From Siphonodentalium dalli (taxonomy: Eukaryota; Mollusca; Scaphopoda; Gadilida; Siphonodentaliidae): a stretch of DNA of 64,000 nucleotides. Below, in pieces: positions 31,401-43,856 of this stretch. A program made the translations under genes and the position numbers. The notes beneath the pieces were generated by a model that was not told where the DNA came from, ran no database searches, and saw only the letters and a list, made by a program, of their open reading frames with translations. Where the stretch lies: the NCBI GenBank assembly GCA_032622095.1, contig CP136068.1:12381729-12445728 (forward strand), given 5' to 3'. Numbering within the stretch: the stretch's first letter is position 1; each line of letters opens with the position of its first letter.

Positions 31401-34400
31401 GGAAAAGATGATTTGGGCACCTGAATGACATGTTGGGCTCTGGTCAGGGGGGAATATTTGGGTTTTTTAATGGTTAAATTGGTATATTTAACTGGAATTG
31501 GGTCCTGTGACCCATTATAGGTATATACTTCTAGGTCTCCTAGTGTTTTTGGAAAGATCTGCATCATTATAAGAAGATATACAAAAGTTTGGGCTCCTTA
31601 GTGGGTTTTAAGGGTATGGAGACAGCCCAGCACCCATGACAATTCAAGTTAAATTGGTATATTTAACTTGAATTGGGCCATATGACCCATTATATGTATC
31701 TACTTCCAGCACTTTTGTTGTTTGTGGATAGGTATGCATCTATGCAAATAGTTTGCACAAAGTTTGGGCTCCTCGATTGGTTTTAAGGGTATGGAAACAG
31801 CCCAACACCCACAGCACCCATGATAAAACCATACAGCACCCGTGCCTATGAAAACATATTTCTGAGTCAGCCAACTCTCAGACTATACCCATTCTGAAAA
31901 TGATTCCACATTTCACTTTAGAATATATAGAGGCAATGGGAAAAGATGATTTGGGCACCTGAATGGCATTTTGGGCTCTGGTCAGGGGGGAATATTTGGG
32001 TTTTTTAATGGTTAAATTGGTATATTTAACTGGAATTGGGTCCTGTGACCCATTATTGGTATATACTTCTAGGTCTCCTAGTGTTTTTGGAAAGATCTGC
32101 ATCATTATAAGAAGATATGCAAAAGTTTGGGCTCCTTAGTGGGTTTTAAGGGTATGGAGACAGCCCAGCACCCATGATAATTCAAGTTAAATTGGTATAT
32201 TTAACTTGAATTGGGCCATATGACCCATTATATGTATCTACTTCCAGCACTTTTGTTGTTTGTGGATAGGTATGCATCTATGCAAATAGTTTGCACAAAG
32301 TTTGGGCTCCTCGGTGGGTTTTAAGGGTATGGAAACAGCCCAACACCCACAGCACCCATGATAAAACCATACAGCACCCGTGCCTATGAAAACATATTTC
32401 TGAGTCAGCCATCTCTCAGACTATACCCATTGTGAAAATGATTCCACATTTCACTTTAGAATATATAGAGGCAATGGGAAAAGATGTTTGGGCACCTGAA
32501 TGGCATTTTGGGCTCTGGTCAGGGGGGAATATTTGGGTTTTTTAATGGTTAAATTGGTATATTTAACTGGAATTGGGTCCTGTGACCCATTATAGGTATA
32601 TACTTCTAGGTCTCCTAGTGTTTTTGGAAAGATCTGCATCATTATAAGAAGATATGCAAAAGTTTGGGCTCCTTAGTGGGTTTTAAGGGTATGGAGACAG
32701 CCCAGCACCCATGACAATTCAAGTTAAATTGGTATATTTAACTTGAATTGGGCCATATGACCCATTATATGTATCTACTTCCAGCACTTTTGTTGTTTGT
32801 GGATAGGTATGCATCTATGCAAATAGTTTGCACAAAGTTTGGGCTCCTCGATTGGTTTTAAGGGTATGGAAACAGCCCAACACCCACAGCACCCATGATA
32901 AAACCATACAGCACCCGTGCCTATGAAAACATATTTCTGAGTCAGCCATCTCTCAGACTATACCCATTGTGAAAATGATTCCACATTTCACTTTAGAATA
33001 TATAGAGGCAATGGGAAAAGATGATTTGGGCACCTGAATGGCATGTTGGGCTCTGGTCAGGGGGGAATATTTGGGTTTTTTAATGGTTAAATTGGTATAT
33101 TTAACTGGAATTGGGTCCTGTGACCCATTATAGGTATATACTTCTAGGTCTCCTAGTGTTTTTGGAAAGATCTGCATCATTATAAGAAGATATACAAAAG
33201 TTTGGGCTCCTTAGTGGGTTTTAAGGGTATGGAGACAGCCCAGCACCCATGACAATTCAAGTTAAATTGGTATATTTAACTTGAATTGGGCCATATGACC
33301 CATTATATGTATCTACTTCCAGCACTTTTGTTGTTTGTCGATAGGTATGCATCTATGCAAATAGTTTGCACAAAGTTTGGGCTCCTCGGTGGGTTTTAAG
33401 GGTATGGAAACAGCCCAACACCCACAGCACCCATGATAAAACCATACAGCACCCGTGCCTATGAAAACATATTTCTGAGTCAGCCAACTCTCAGACTATA
33501 CCCATTCTGAAAATGATTCCACATTTCACTTTAGAATATATAGAGGCAATGGGAAAAGATGATTTGGGCACCTGAATGGCATTTTGGGCTCTGGTCAGGG
33601 GGGAATATTTGGGTTTTTTAATGGTTAAATTGGTATATTTAACTGGAATTGGGTCCTGTGACCCATTATTGGTATATACTTCTAGGTCTCCTAGTGTTTT
33701 TGGAAAGATCTGCATCATTATAAGAAGATATGCAAAAGTTTGGGCTCCTTAGTGGGTTTTAAGGGTATGGAGACAGCCCAGCACCCATGACAATTCAAGT
33801 TAAATTGGTATATTTAACTTGAATTGGGCCATATGACCCATTATATGTATCTACTTCCAGCACTTTTGTTGTTTGTGGATAGGTATGCATCTATGCAAAT
33901 AGTTTGCACAAAGTTTGGGCTCCTCGGTGGGTTTTAAGGGTATGGAAACAGCCCAACACCCACAGCACCCATGATAAAACCATACAGCACCCGTGCCTAT
34001 GAAAACATATTTCTGAGTCAGCCATCTCTCAGACTATACCCATTGTGAAAATGATTCCACATTTCACTTTAGAATATATAGAGGCAATGGGAAAAAATGA
34101 TTTGGGCACCTGAATGGCATTTTGGGCTCTGGTCAGGGGGGAATATTTGGGTTTTTTAATGGTTAAATTGGTAAATTTAACTGGAATTGGGTCCTGTGAC
34201 CCATTATAGGTATATACTTCTAGGTCTCCTAGTGTTTTTGGAAAGATCTGCATCATTATAAGAAGATATGCAAAAGTTTGGGCTCCTTAGTGGGTTTTAA
34301 GGGTATGGAGACAGCCCAGCACCCATGACAATTCAAGTTAAATTGGTATATTTAACTTGAATTGGGCCATATGACCCATTATATGTATCTACTTCCAGCA

Positions 34401-37400
34401 CTTTTGTTGTTTGTGGATAGGTATGCATCTATGCAAATAGTTTGCACAAAGTTTGGGCTCCTCGGTGGGTTTTAAGGGTATGGAAACAGCCCAACACCCA
34501 CAGCACCCATGATAAAACCATACAGCACCCGTGCCTATGAAAACATATTTCTGAGTCAGCCATCTCTCAGACTATACCCATTCTGAAAATGATTCCACAT
34601 TTCACTTTAGAATATATAGAGGCAATGGGAAAAGATGATTTGGGCACCTGAATGGCATTTTGGGCTCTGGTCAGGGGGGAATATTTGGGTTTTTTAATGG
34701 TTAAATTGGTATATTTAACTGGAATTGGGTCCTGTGACCCATTATAGGTATATACTTCTAGGTCTCCTAGTGTTTTTGGAAAGATCTGCATCATTATAAG
34801 AAGATATGCAAAAGTTTGGGCTCCTTAGTGGGTTTTAAGGGTATGGAGACAGCCCAGCACCCATGACAATTCAAGTTAAATTGGTATATTTAACTTGAAT
34901 TGGGCCATATGACCCATTATATGTATCTACTTAATTCCAGCACTTTTGTTGTTTTTGGATAGGTATGCATCTATGCAAATAGTTTGCACAAAGTTTGGGC
35001 TCCTCGGTGGGTTTTAAGGGTATGGAAACAGCCCAACACCCACAGCACCCATGATAAAACCATACAGCACCCGTGCCTATGAAAACATATTTCTGAGTCA
35101 GCCAACTCTCAGACTATACCCATTGTGAAAATGATTCCACATTTCACTTTAGAATATATAGAGGCAATGGTAAAAGATGATTTGGGCACCTGAATGGCAT
35201 TTTGGGCTCTGGTCAGGGGGGAATATTTGGGTTTTTTAATGGTTAAATTGGTATATTTAACTGGAATTGGGTCCTGTGACCCATTATAGGTATATACTTC
35301 TAGGTCTCCTAGTGTTTTTGGAAAGATCTGCATCATTATAAGAAGATATGCAAAAGTTTGGGCTCCTTAGTGGGTTTTAAGGGTATGGAGACAGCCCAGC
35401 ACCCATGACAATTCAAGTTAAATTGGTATATTTAACTTGAATTGGGCCATATGACCCATTATATGTATCTACTTCCAGCACTTTTGTTGTTTGTGGATAG
35501 GTATGCATCTATGCAAATAGTTTGCACAAAGTTTGGGCTCCTCGGTGGGTTTTAAGGGTATGGAAACAGCCCAACACCCACATCACCCATGATAAAACCA
35601 TACAGCACCCGTGCCTATGAAAACATATTTCTGAGTCAGCCATCTCTCAGACTATACCCATTGTGAAAATGATTCCACATTTCACTTTAGAATATATAGA
35701 GGCAATGGTAAAAGATGATTTGGGCACCTGAATGGCATTTTGGGCTCTGGTCAGGGGGGAATATTTGGGTTTTTTAATGGTTAAATTGGTATATTTAACT
35801 GGAATTGGGTCCTGTGACCCATTATAGGTATATACTTCTAGGTCTCCTAGTGTTTTTGGAAAGATCTGCATCATTATAAGAAGATATGCAAAAGTTTGGG
35901 CTCATTAGTGGGTTTTAAGGGTATGGAGACAGCCCAGCACCCATGACAATTCAAGTTAAATTGGTATATTTAACTTGAATTGGGCCATATGACCCATTAT
36001 ATGTATCTACTTCCAGCACTTTTGTTGTTTGTGGATAGGTATGCATCTATGCAAATAGTTTGCACAAAGTTTGGGATCCTCGGTGGGTTTTAAGGGTATG
36101 GAAACAGCCCAACACCCACAGCACCCATGATAAAACCATACAGCACCCGTGCCTATGAAAACATATTTCTGAGTCAGCCATCTCTCAGACTATACCCATT
36201 CTGAAAATGATTCCACATTTCACTTTAGAATATATAGAGGCAATGGGAAAAGATGATTTGGGCACCTGAATGGCATTTTGGGCTCTGGTCAGGGGGGAAT
36301 ATTTGGGTTTTTTAATGGTTAAATTGGTATATTTAACTGGAATTGGGTCCTGTGACCCATTATAGGTATATACTTCTAGGTCTCCTAGTGTTTTTGGAAA
36401 GATCTGCATCATTATAAGAAGATATGCAAAAGTTTGGGCTCCTTAGTGGGTTTTAAGGGTATGGTGACAGCCCAGCACCCATGACAATTCAAGTTAAATT
36501 GGTATATTTAACTTGAATTGGGCCATATAACCCATTATATGTATCTAATTCCAGCACTTTTCTTGTTTGTGGATAGGTATGCATCTACGCAAATAGTTTG
36601 CACAAAGTTTGGGCTCCTCAGTGGGTTTTAACGGTATTGAGACAGCCCAACACCCACAGCACCCATGATACAACCATACAGCACCCGTGCCTATGAAAAC
36701 ATATTTCTGAGTCAGCCATCTCTCAGACTATACTCATTCTGTAAATGATTCCACATTTCAATCTAGAATATATAGAGGCAATGGGGAAAAAATATTTGGG
36801 CACCTGAATGGGATTTTGGGCTCTAGTCAGGGGGGATATTTGGTTTTTATAATGGTTAAATTGGTATATTTAACTGGAATTGGGTCCTGTAAAGGTATAT
36901 ACTTCTAGGTCTCCTAGTGATTTTGGAAATATCTGCATCAGTATAAGAAGATTTGCAAAAGTTTGGGCTCCTTAGTGGGTTTTAAGGGTATGGAGACAGC
37001 CCAGCACCCACAGCACCCATGACAATTCAAGTTAAATTGGTATATTTAACTTGAATTGGGCCATATGACCCATTATATGTATCTACTTCCAACACTTTTG
37101 TTGTTTGTGTATAGGTATGCATCTATGCAAATGGTTTGCTCAAAGTTTGGGCTCCTCAGTGGGTTTTAAGGGTATTGAGACAGTCCAACACCCACAGCAC
37201 CCATGATAAAACCATACAGCACCCGTGCCTATGAAAACATATTTCTGAGTCAGCCATCTCTCAGACTATACCCATTCTGTAAATGATTCCACATTTCACT
37301 CTAGAATATATAGAGGCAATGGGAAAAAAATATTTGGGCACCTGAATGGGATTTTGGGCTCTATTCAGGGGGGATATTTGGTTTTTTTAATGGTTAAATT

Positions 37401-39370
37401 GGTATATTTAACTGGAATTGGGTCCTGTAAAGGTATATACTTCTAGGTCTCCTAGTGATTTTGGAAATATCTGCATCAGTATAAGAAGATTTGCAAAAGT
37501 TTGGGCTCCTTAGTGGGTTTTAAGGGTATGGAGACAGCCCAACACCCACAGCACCCATGACAATTTAAGTTAAATTGGTATATTTAACTTGAATTGGGCC
37601 ATATGACCCATTATATGTATCTACTTCCAACACTTTTGTTGTTTGTGTATAGGTATGCATCTATGCAAATGGTTTGCACAAAGTTTGGGCTCCTCAGTGG
37701 GTTTTAAGGGTATTGAGACAGCCCAACACCCACAGCACCCATGATAAAACCATACAGCACCCGTGCCTATGAAAACATTTCTGAGTCAGCCATCTCTCAG
37801 ACTATTCTGTAAGTGATTCCACATTTCACTCTAGAATATATAGAGGCAATGGGGAAAAAATATTTGGGCACCTGAATGGCATTTTGGGCTCTATTCAGGG
37901 GGGATATTTGGTTTTTTTAATGGTTAAATTGGTATATTTAACTGGAATTGGGTCCTGTAAAGGTATATACTTCTAGGTCTCCTAGTGTTTTTTGAAATAT
38001 CTGCATCAGTATAAGAAGATTTGCAAAAGTTTGGGCTCCTTAGTGGGTTTTAAGGGTATGGAGACAGCCCAACACCCACAGCACCCACAGCACCCATGAC
38101 AATTCAAGTTAAATTGGTATATTTAACTTGAATTGGGCCATATGACCCATTATATGTATCTACTTCCAACACTTTTGTTGTTTGTGGATAGGTATGCATC
38201 TATGCAAATGGTTTGCACAAAGTTTGGGCTCCTCGGTGGGTTTTAAGGGTATTGAGACAGCCCAACACCCACAGCACTCATGATAAAACCATACAGCACC
38301 CGTGCCTATGAAAACATATTTCTGAGTCAGCCATCTCTCAGACTATACCCATTCTGTAAATGATTCCACATCTCACTCTAGAATATATAGAGGCAATGGG
38401 AAAAAATATTTGGGCACCTGAATGGGATTTTGGGCTCTAGTCAGGGGGGATATATATTTTTTTTTAATGGTTAAATTGGTATATTTAACCGGAATTGGGT
38501 CCTGTATAGGTATATACTTCTAGGTCTCCTAGTGTTTTTGGAAATATCTGCATCAGTATAAGAAGATTTGCAAAAGTTTGGGCTCCTTAGTGGGTTTTAA
38601 GGGTATGGAGACAGCCCAACACCCACAGCACCCATGACAATTCAAGTTAAATTGGTATATTTAACTTGAATTGGGCCATATGACCCATTATATGTATCTA
38701 CTTCCAACACTTTTGTTGTTTGTGGATAGGTATGCATCTATGCAAATAGTTTGCACAAAGTTTGGTCTCCTCAGTGGGTTTTAAGGGTATGGAGACTGCC
38801 CAACACCCACAGCACCCATGATAAAACCATACAGCACCCATGCCTATGAAAACATTTCTGAGTCAGCCATCTCTCAGACTATACCCATTCTGAAAAGGAT
38901 TCCACAGTTCACTTTAGAATATATAGAGGCAATGGGAAAAAATTATTTTGGCATCTGAATGTGATTTTGGGGGAGGGGAATATTTGGGTTTTTTAATGTT
39001 CAAGTTGAATTGAGCCCTGTGACCCATTATAGGTATCTACTTCTATGTCTCTTACTAGTAGTGTTTTTGGAAAGATGTGCATCAGTATAAGAAGGTTTGC
39101 AAAAGTTTGGGCACCTGGGAGTGATTTAATGGTGAGCAGGTGGCACAACACCAGTCGTAATGAATTTCGAAGTACAATTGCTAGTCGCGCTCGTACCGTG
39201 CGCAACTCTGGGAGCAAATGTACGCTAAGTTTACTGAGACTGGCACAACACCAACAGCACCCATGATAAATCATACAGCACCCTTGTCTTTAAAATCATA
39301 TTTGGGCTCAGGTGAAGGACAAAATATGTTTTTTAATATTAATGTCGGTATATTTAACTTGAATTGGGAC
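28480..39370 (+). repeat. satellite array: 365-bp monomers and 538-bp composite units
   Basis: From 28480 to about 29640 the array consists of diverged monomers of about 365 bp. From about 29640 to 36500 it is a homogeneous 538-bp unit made of one full monomer plus a shortened one of about 173 bp. The shortened part begins with a perfect hairpin CAATTCAAGTTAAA-TTGGTATA-TTTAACTTGAATTG (14-bp arms). From 36500 to 39370 units diverge again. The recurrent 75-codon reverse frames (first at 29726-29953, then every 538 bp) are by-products. An unrelated short insert interrupts a monomer at about 39150-39235. Confidence 0.95.
30264..35105 (+). repeat. three-unit higher-order repeat (about 1614 bp) in the satellite core
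   Basis: Unit-specific variants recur every three 538-bp units. GCATGTTGGG or ACATGTTGGG with GAAGATATACAAAAG appears at about 31425/31574 and about 33038/33187 (spacing 1613). The variant with ATTATTGGTATATAC appears at about 30438, 32052 and 33665. The 32.45-kb unit has a short deletion, explaining the one-base departures. Boundaries of the ordered region are approximate. Confidence 0.7.
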
Positions 39371-40270
39371 ATGTAAACCGGGGTATTCTATACACTCAGG
39401 GGGGGATACCCTGGATAATCTATACAATCAGGGTGTTACCTTCATGTACGCTATTCGTTTAGGCCCATATAGAGCTTATTTAAGTTTTCAAATATTGCCA
39501 ACATGAGCTTATTTCGCGCAATTTTAAAATAAGCTCAGTTTCACATAAACAGACTGTTACTTGGTGTTCATATTCAGATAGTTCTCAGGTGTCCAATCTC
39601 AAATACCGACCTCGTCGCCATCCGTATACTACCGATTACGTCGACAAAACGATGTCAAATAATTTAAGATAATAATATATTGGGATATCAAATCGTGTAA
39701 TATAGTAGTGTCTTAAAATATGAAAATTACATTTCCAAGAATAAATAAACAAAAAATGTGAAGATGACAACAAATATTTAACAAGACAGTCAATGACTGT
39801 GGGTCGCTCACCAGACTGTAAAGACTGGGAAGAATGGGACTCTGAAGACTACAAGAGTCAGTACGTGACAATATCACTTAAGACAAGTAGTTCTAAACAT
39901 GGACATAGATGGAGGTTCTCCGATGAGCAGGGCTCTTCAACTTTCTAATTGAACACCACTGACAAATCTCCAACCTCTTACATTTTACAGAAGACAACCA
40001 TACCACAGTACTAAGTTCACAGAAATCATTTTGCACACCCCTCTTAGGTTGAATTTTACAACTAGTACAAGGATATAGGAGAGTTAAATCTCTTATCTCT
40101 GCCCCTATTAGAACAAATGTGAATCCCCATCTATGAGATCCATTCATCTAGTAATATCAATATACCCCCCCCCAATATCCAATAGGGTATGATTTCACCT
40201 GGATAAGTGGTACGTGGTTAAGAAAATAATATTGGAACAGCCAAGTCTGTATTTAATATGTCTGATCTTT
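39371..40270. other. transition from satellite to mixed repeats
   Basis: Two degenerate copies of a short CAGGGTGTTACC / CAGGGGGGGATACC-type phrase lie near 39395-39445. A fragment of the AATAAGC family (GAGCTTATTTCGCGCAATT) is at about 39460-39560. No supported gene. A reverse frame at 39893-40147 has several CxxC pairs but no recognisable family. Confidence 0.45.
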
Positions 40271-40360
40271 GCAGAATGAGGTCCACAAAAGGTAAATTTA
40301 ATGACACTATTCCCCAAGGTGGAAAAGCATCAACGAATTCACCCTATGGGGACCTCATTT
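40271..40360. repeat. fold-back repeat family F, copy 4
   Basis: Arms GCAGAATGAGGTCC and GGACCTCATTTCC with the inner GTAAATTTAATGAC and complement-like sequence. Confidence 0.65.
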
Positions 40361-40374
40361 CCTAAAATGACCCA

Positions 40375-40690
40375 ATTTGAACAAATCTGAACCCGGTCAC
40401 CCAAGGCCCATCCATACCAAATATAAGCTAATATAGGCTCAATGGTTCTTGAGAAGAAATTTTAAGATTTACTATGGAGGGAAAGAGTTATGGCCCTAGC
40501 TTCGCACCTATTTGATATGATGAACTTATTTGAACAAATCTGATTGTGAGTCACCTAGGGAACATGCACACTGAAATATATAAACATATTTGGTCTTTAA
40601 TATGGAGAAGAAAACAATTGTTGATAGACGGATGGATAGAGATCCCAACAGACAGACGAGTGGAATGACCGCCTGACAGACATAAGACAA
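40375..40690 (+). repeat. dispersed repeat BB, copy 1
   Basis: Matches 41655-41960: both contain TTTGAACAAATCTGA, GTCACCTAGG, AAGAGTTATGGCCCT and GCTTCGCA, then a GACGGATGGA-type run. No coding frame. Confidence 0.65.
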
Positions 40691-40814
40691 ATTCAATCCA
40701 ATATACACCCCCCCCAATGTTTCTTTGAAAAATCAGGGTATGATTTCATCTGGATAAGCGGTGGTTAAGAAAATAATATGCCAGCCATGTCTGCATATAG
40801 TGTGTCAGACATTT

Positions 40815-41207
40815 GCAGAATGAGGTCCCCAAGTGGTGAATTTAATGACAATATTCCGCAAGGTGTGCTAGCATCACCAGATTCATCCTCAGTCTGATTA
40901 GGCCTCACCAGCCATGGGAAACCTATATAGGGACATATTTAAGTTCTAAAGTTGAAGTTTGTAATGCACACCCATTGAGCACCTCAATTATGCATTTTAT
41001 CTTCTGCAAATTAGGGGGGGGCATAGAAACTGAACAGAAGGGAAAAAGTAAAAAAGTAACAAAAACAAAATTTCAATTTGATACTTAAGATACTTCCCAG
41101 AAGATGATGCCTAAGCAGAATTAGGTCCATGAAGGGTGTATTTGGTGATGCTAGCCTGTTGTACAGGGTTGCAATACTAAATTCACCCTCTGGGGACCTC
41201 ATTATGC
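40815..41207. repeat. fold-back repeat family F, copies 5 and 6
   Basis: Copy 5 (40815 to about 40890) has the left arm and loop and a degraded right arm. Copy 6 (41115-41207) is complete with arms GCAGAATTAGG and CCTCATTATGC. The sequence before copy 6 is shared with about 9785-9877. Confidence 0.65.
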
Positions 41208-41654
41208 AAATGTCAGACACTAAATTCAGGCAGTTTGTTTAAAATTGCTAGCAGTAATGTTTACACAAGCTGCCAGATGACATTTTATTGTAATCTAGAT
41301 TAATGACATGTGTCTCTCTCTGTCTATCCACAAAGATATATCTGCAACTTTAATAGAACAGGTATTAAAGTTGGAAGCTGGAGATGATATCCGTTGGAAG
41401 GGATGTTGGTTGGGCGCAGGCCACTGCAGGGTGGGGTGGGTCTGGGCCATATGGGATGGGGGATGGGTAATGGAATATTTCTGTAATTTCATTAAAGATT
41501 AAAGTTTCATAACTCTGCAGATGTTATAATGGTGTCACTTTTTTCAAATTTTATAAAATGTTTAAAAAATAATTTTTTTGTTTGTTAAATTGAGCAAGGT
41601 GAAAATTCAAAAAATCTTAATTAAATTTTTTTTTTTAGTTACGTCACTGGCTCC
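41208..41654. other. unassigned sequence
   Basis: A G-rich patch at 41395-41465 and a T-rich run at 41625-41636; no gene recognised. Confidence 0.4.
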
Positions 41655-42035
41655 GCCCACATTCGATCCAGTGACCTCATTTGAACAAATCTGAATAACA
41701 GTCCCCCAAGGACCCTTTGTATCAAATACGAGCCCATTCGGCCCAATGAAATTTGAGAAGTCGTTGTAAGAATTACTATGGTGGCAAAGAGTTATGGCCC
41801 TGGCTTCGCAACTATTTGACCCAGTGTCCTCATTTGAACAAATCTGAATGAGAGTCACCTAGGAAACACACAAACCAAATATGAACCCATTCGGTTTCAT
41901 GGTACCAGAGGAGAAGATGTTCAAAGAATTGTAGACAAACGGATGGACGGACGGACGGACGATGGACGGACGACGGACGAAGAGTGATGACAATAGCTCC
42001 ACCGGAGACTTCGTCTCAGGTGAGCTAATAAAAAC
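41655..42035 (-). repeat. dispersed repeat BB, copy 2, with GGAC microsatellite
   Basis: Two internal units of about 150 bp (each with TCATTTGAACAAATCTGAA) lead to a GGACGGACGGACGAT run at 41940-41980 and end in a small hairpin GGAGACTTCGTCTC followed by AGGTGAGCTAATAA. The complement, TTAGCTCACCTGAGACGAAG then GTCCGTC runs, parallels the left end of the element at 11399. Confidence 0.65.
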
Positions 42036-42678
42036 GTGAGACAACCAGCCCCGGAAAATCTGGACAACCCACCATAACATACGCCCGCGCGAGTTGTCCC
42101 TGTGGTCCCGATTCGGTCTGTAGTCAGATGTACTATATACACATGTATATACTTGTATATACAGGAACGGGACCATCCGCCCCAGGCACAACCGACACCA
42201 AGCGACCCGGAACAACCCGACCCAATTAAAGTACGAACTATGTTTTGGTTTAAACCTTTAATTAAATTAGGATAAGATATGGTAAATTGTAGTTGTGATA
42301 CACTGCATGGACATAATGATATAGTATTCTGTATGAAATATGAAGAATATTTTAATATGAATATATACGGAAGTACAACATATGTATATGAAAAAGGAAT
42401 GTATAGTAATACATGTATATGCTACTTCACAGCCTGTTCTCGTGAAAATAGCCACACTCCCGGTTTATTTTAATGAGCGAAATAAGCTCATATCAATATA
42501 GGCTCTGTGTGGAGATAAACGTACACTATGGGAGTACATGTATGGTTTCCACAAAAATAAGCACGTAACGGTCTTATTTTAATGAGCGATATAAGCCCCT
42601 ATAAGCCTCTATATGGACCTAAAACTCAGTTTATAAAACAGTCCAATATGGGACTATCTCCCATATTGTCATTATTAA

Positions 42679-43157
42679 AGGTACTCAATCCGATAAAACT
42701 CCTCTCAATTACCATTTCAATGGCTTCGGGGGTCAAAAATATTTCATTCGAGTCGAGGAAGTCACCCATCAAAGCTCAGATTTGTTAGATATCGATTTTA
42801 GAAATCTATTATTTTTCATTATCGGGAATTCTTTCTGGCCCAGAAGACAGTCAAAATTTCGTTATTATTACCACTTGATTATAGAGTTATCCATCCTTGT
42901 CTGTTTGAATAGAGTTTTGGCGTAAAATCTCGAGCAGGTTACCAAATTGACGGCAGTTATTAGTACTCATCTCGAGCAATTAACAAATTTCAAAAATCAA
43001 TATCTAATAACTCTGAGCTTTGTTTGATGGGTTCCTCGACTCGAATCAAATATTGTTTACCCCCAAAGCCAAAGAAATAGTAATATAGGACCCTCTGATC
43101 GGATTGTTGTTGTTGGAATCTGTTGAGATGGGGACCCTCTTTACGGATTGAGTACCT
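42679..43157. mobile_element. TTAA-flanked element, family L copy 2
   Basis: TTAA at 42675-42678 and 43158-43161, ends AGGTACTCAATCCG / CGGATTGAGTACCT. Internal inverted segments (GATGGGTTCCTCGACTCGAAT near 43028 against its complement near 42750) match the pattern in copy 1. Confidence 0.75.
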
Positions 43158-43856
43158 TTAAATCTACCGTTTTTCATCGCAACTTATCCTCGCAAAAATA
43201 GGTTCATATTGGGCATACATATTAACATATGTTTCAATGGACTTAATTGATTCGGAAATAAGCCATTAGTGAGTTTATACCCGTTATTTAGTTGAATGAA
43301 GCGAGCCGCAGTTAAAACACATTATAAAGAGCGTGAATCTGGTATGTCGTGTCGCAACATATCCTCCCTCAAATAGGCACATAATCGGCCTATAATGTGA
43401 AATAGGTACATTTTATTGTGAAATAAGCAGATAATAGATCATATCCGTCATTTCGTTTTATGGCGCGGCCACATTGAAAACACATGCTATAAAGAACATA
43501 CACATGAAAGCCGTGAGTTGGCTTATTTGTGTCATTTTCTGCACACAATCTGATTACAATCGACTCATTGGCAGTCGATAATGTGACTAAAATTGTCTCA
43601 TTTTCAGCACATTATCGACTTAAATTTATGAGATTCTAAGCATATTATCTACCTAAAAATGTTTATGTATAAGCAGATAATCTGCGGGTTTTCGGGAGAA
43701 CAGGCTGCATGTCGATAAACAAGTTTAGGTTGTTAAATAATGACAATGGGAGCTTAATTCGCTCATTAAAATAAGCCCGTTTCGCAGCGTTATGTGCTTA
43801 TTTTTACGAGAACAGGATGAAACACATCGTCGTGCAAATAGGTTCAAATTGGACCT

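Noticed and set aside
29726-36412. Thirteen near-identical 75-codon reverse frames, as if a gene family
   Set aside because: One per 538-bp satellite unit; the variation follows DNA-level higher-order repeats, not coding constraint, and one unit is frameshifted.
39893-40147. Possible zinc-binding protein on the minus strand (CTSCK, CQWC)
   Set aside because: Spacing fits no family I know, the frame is 84 codons, and no flanking exon or homologous copy was seen.
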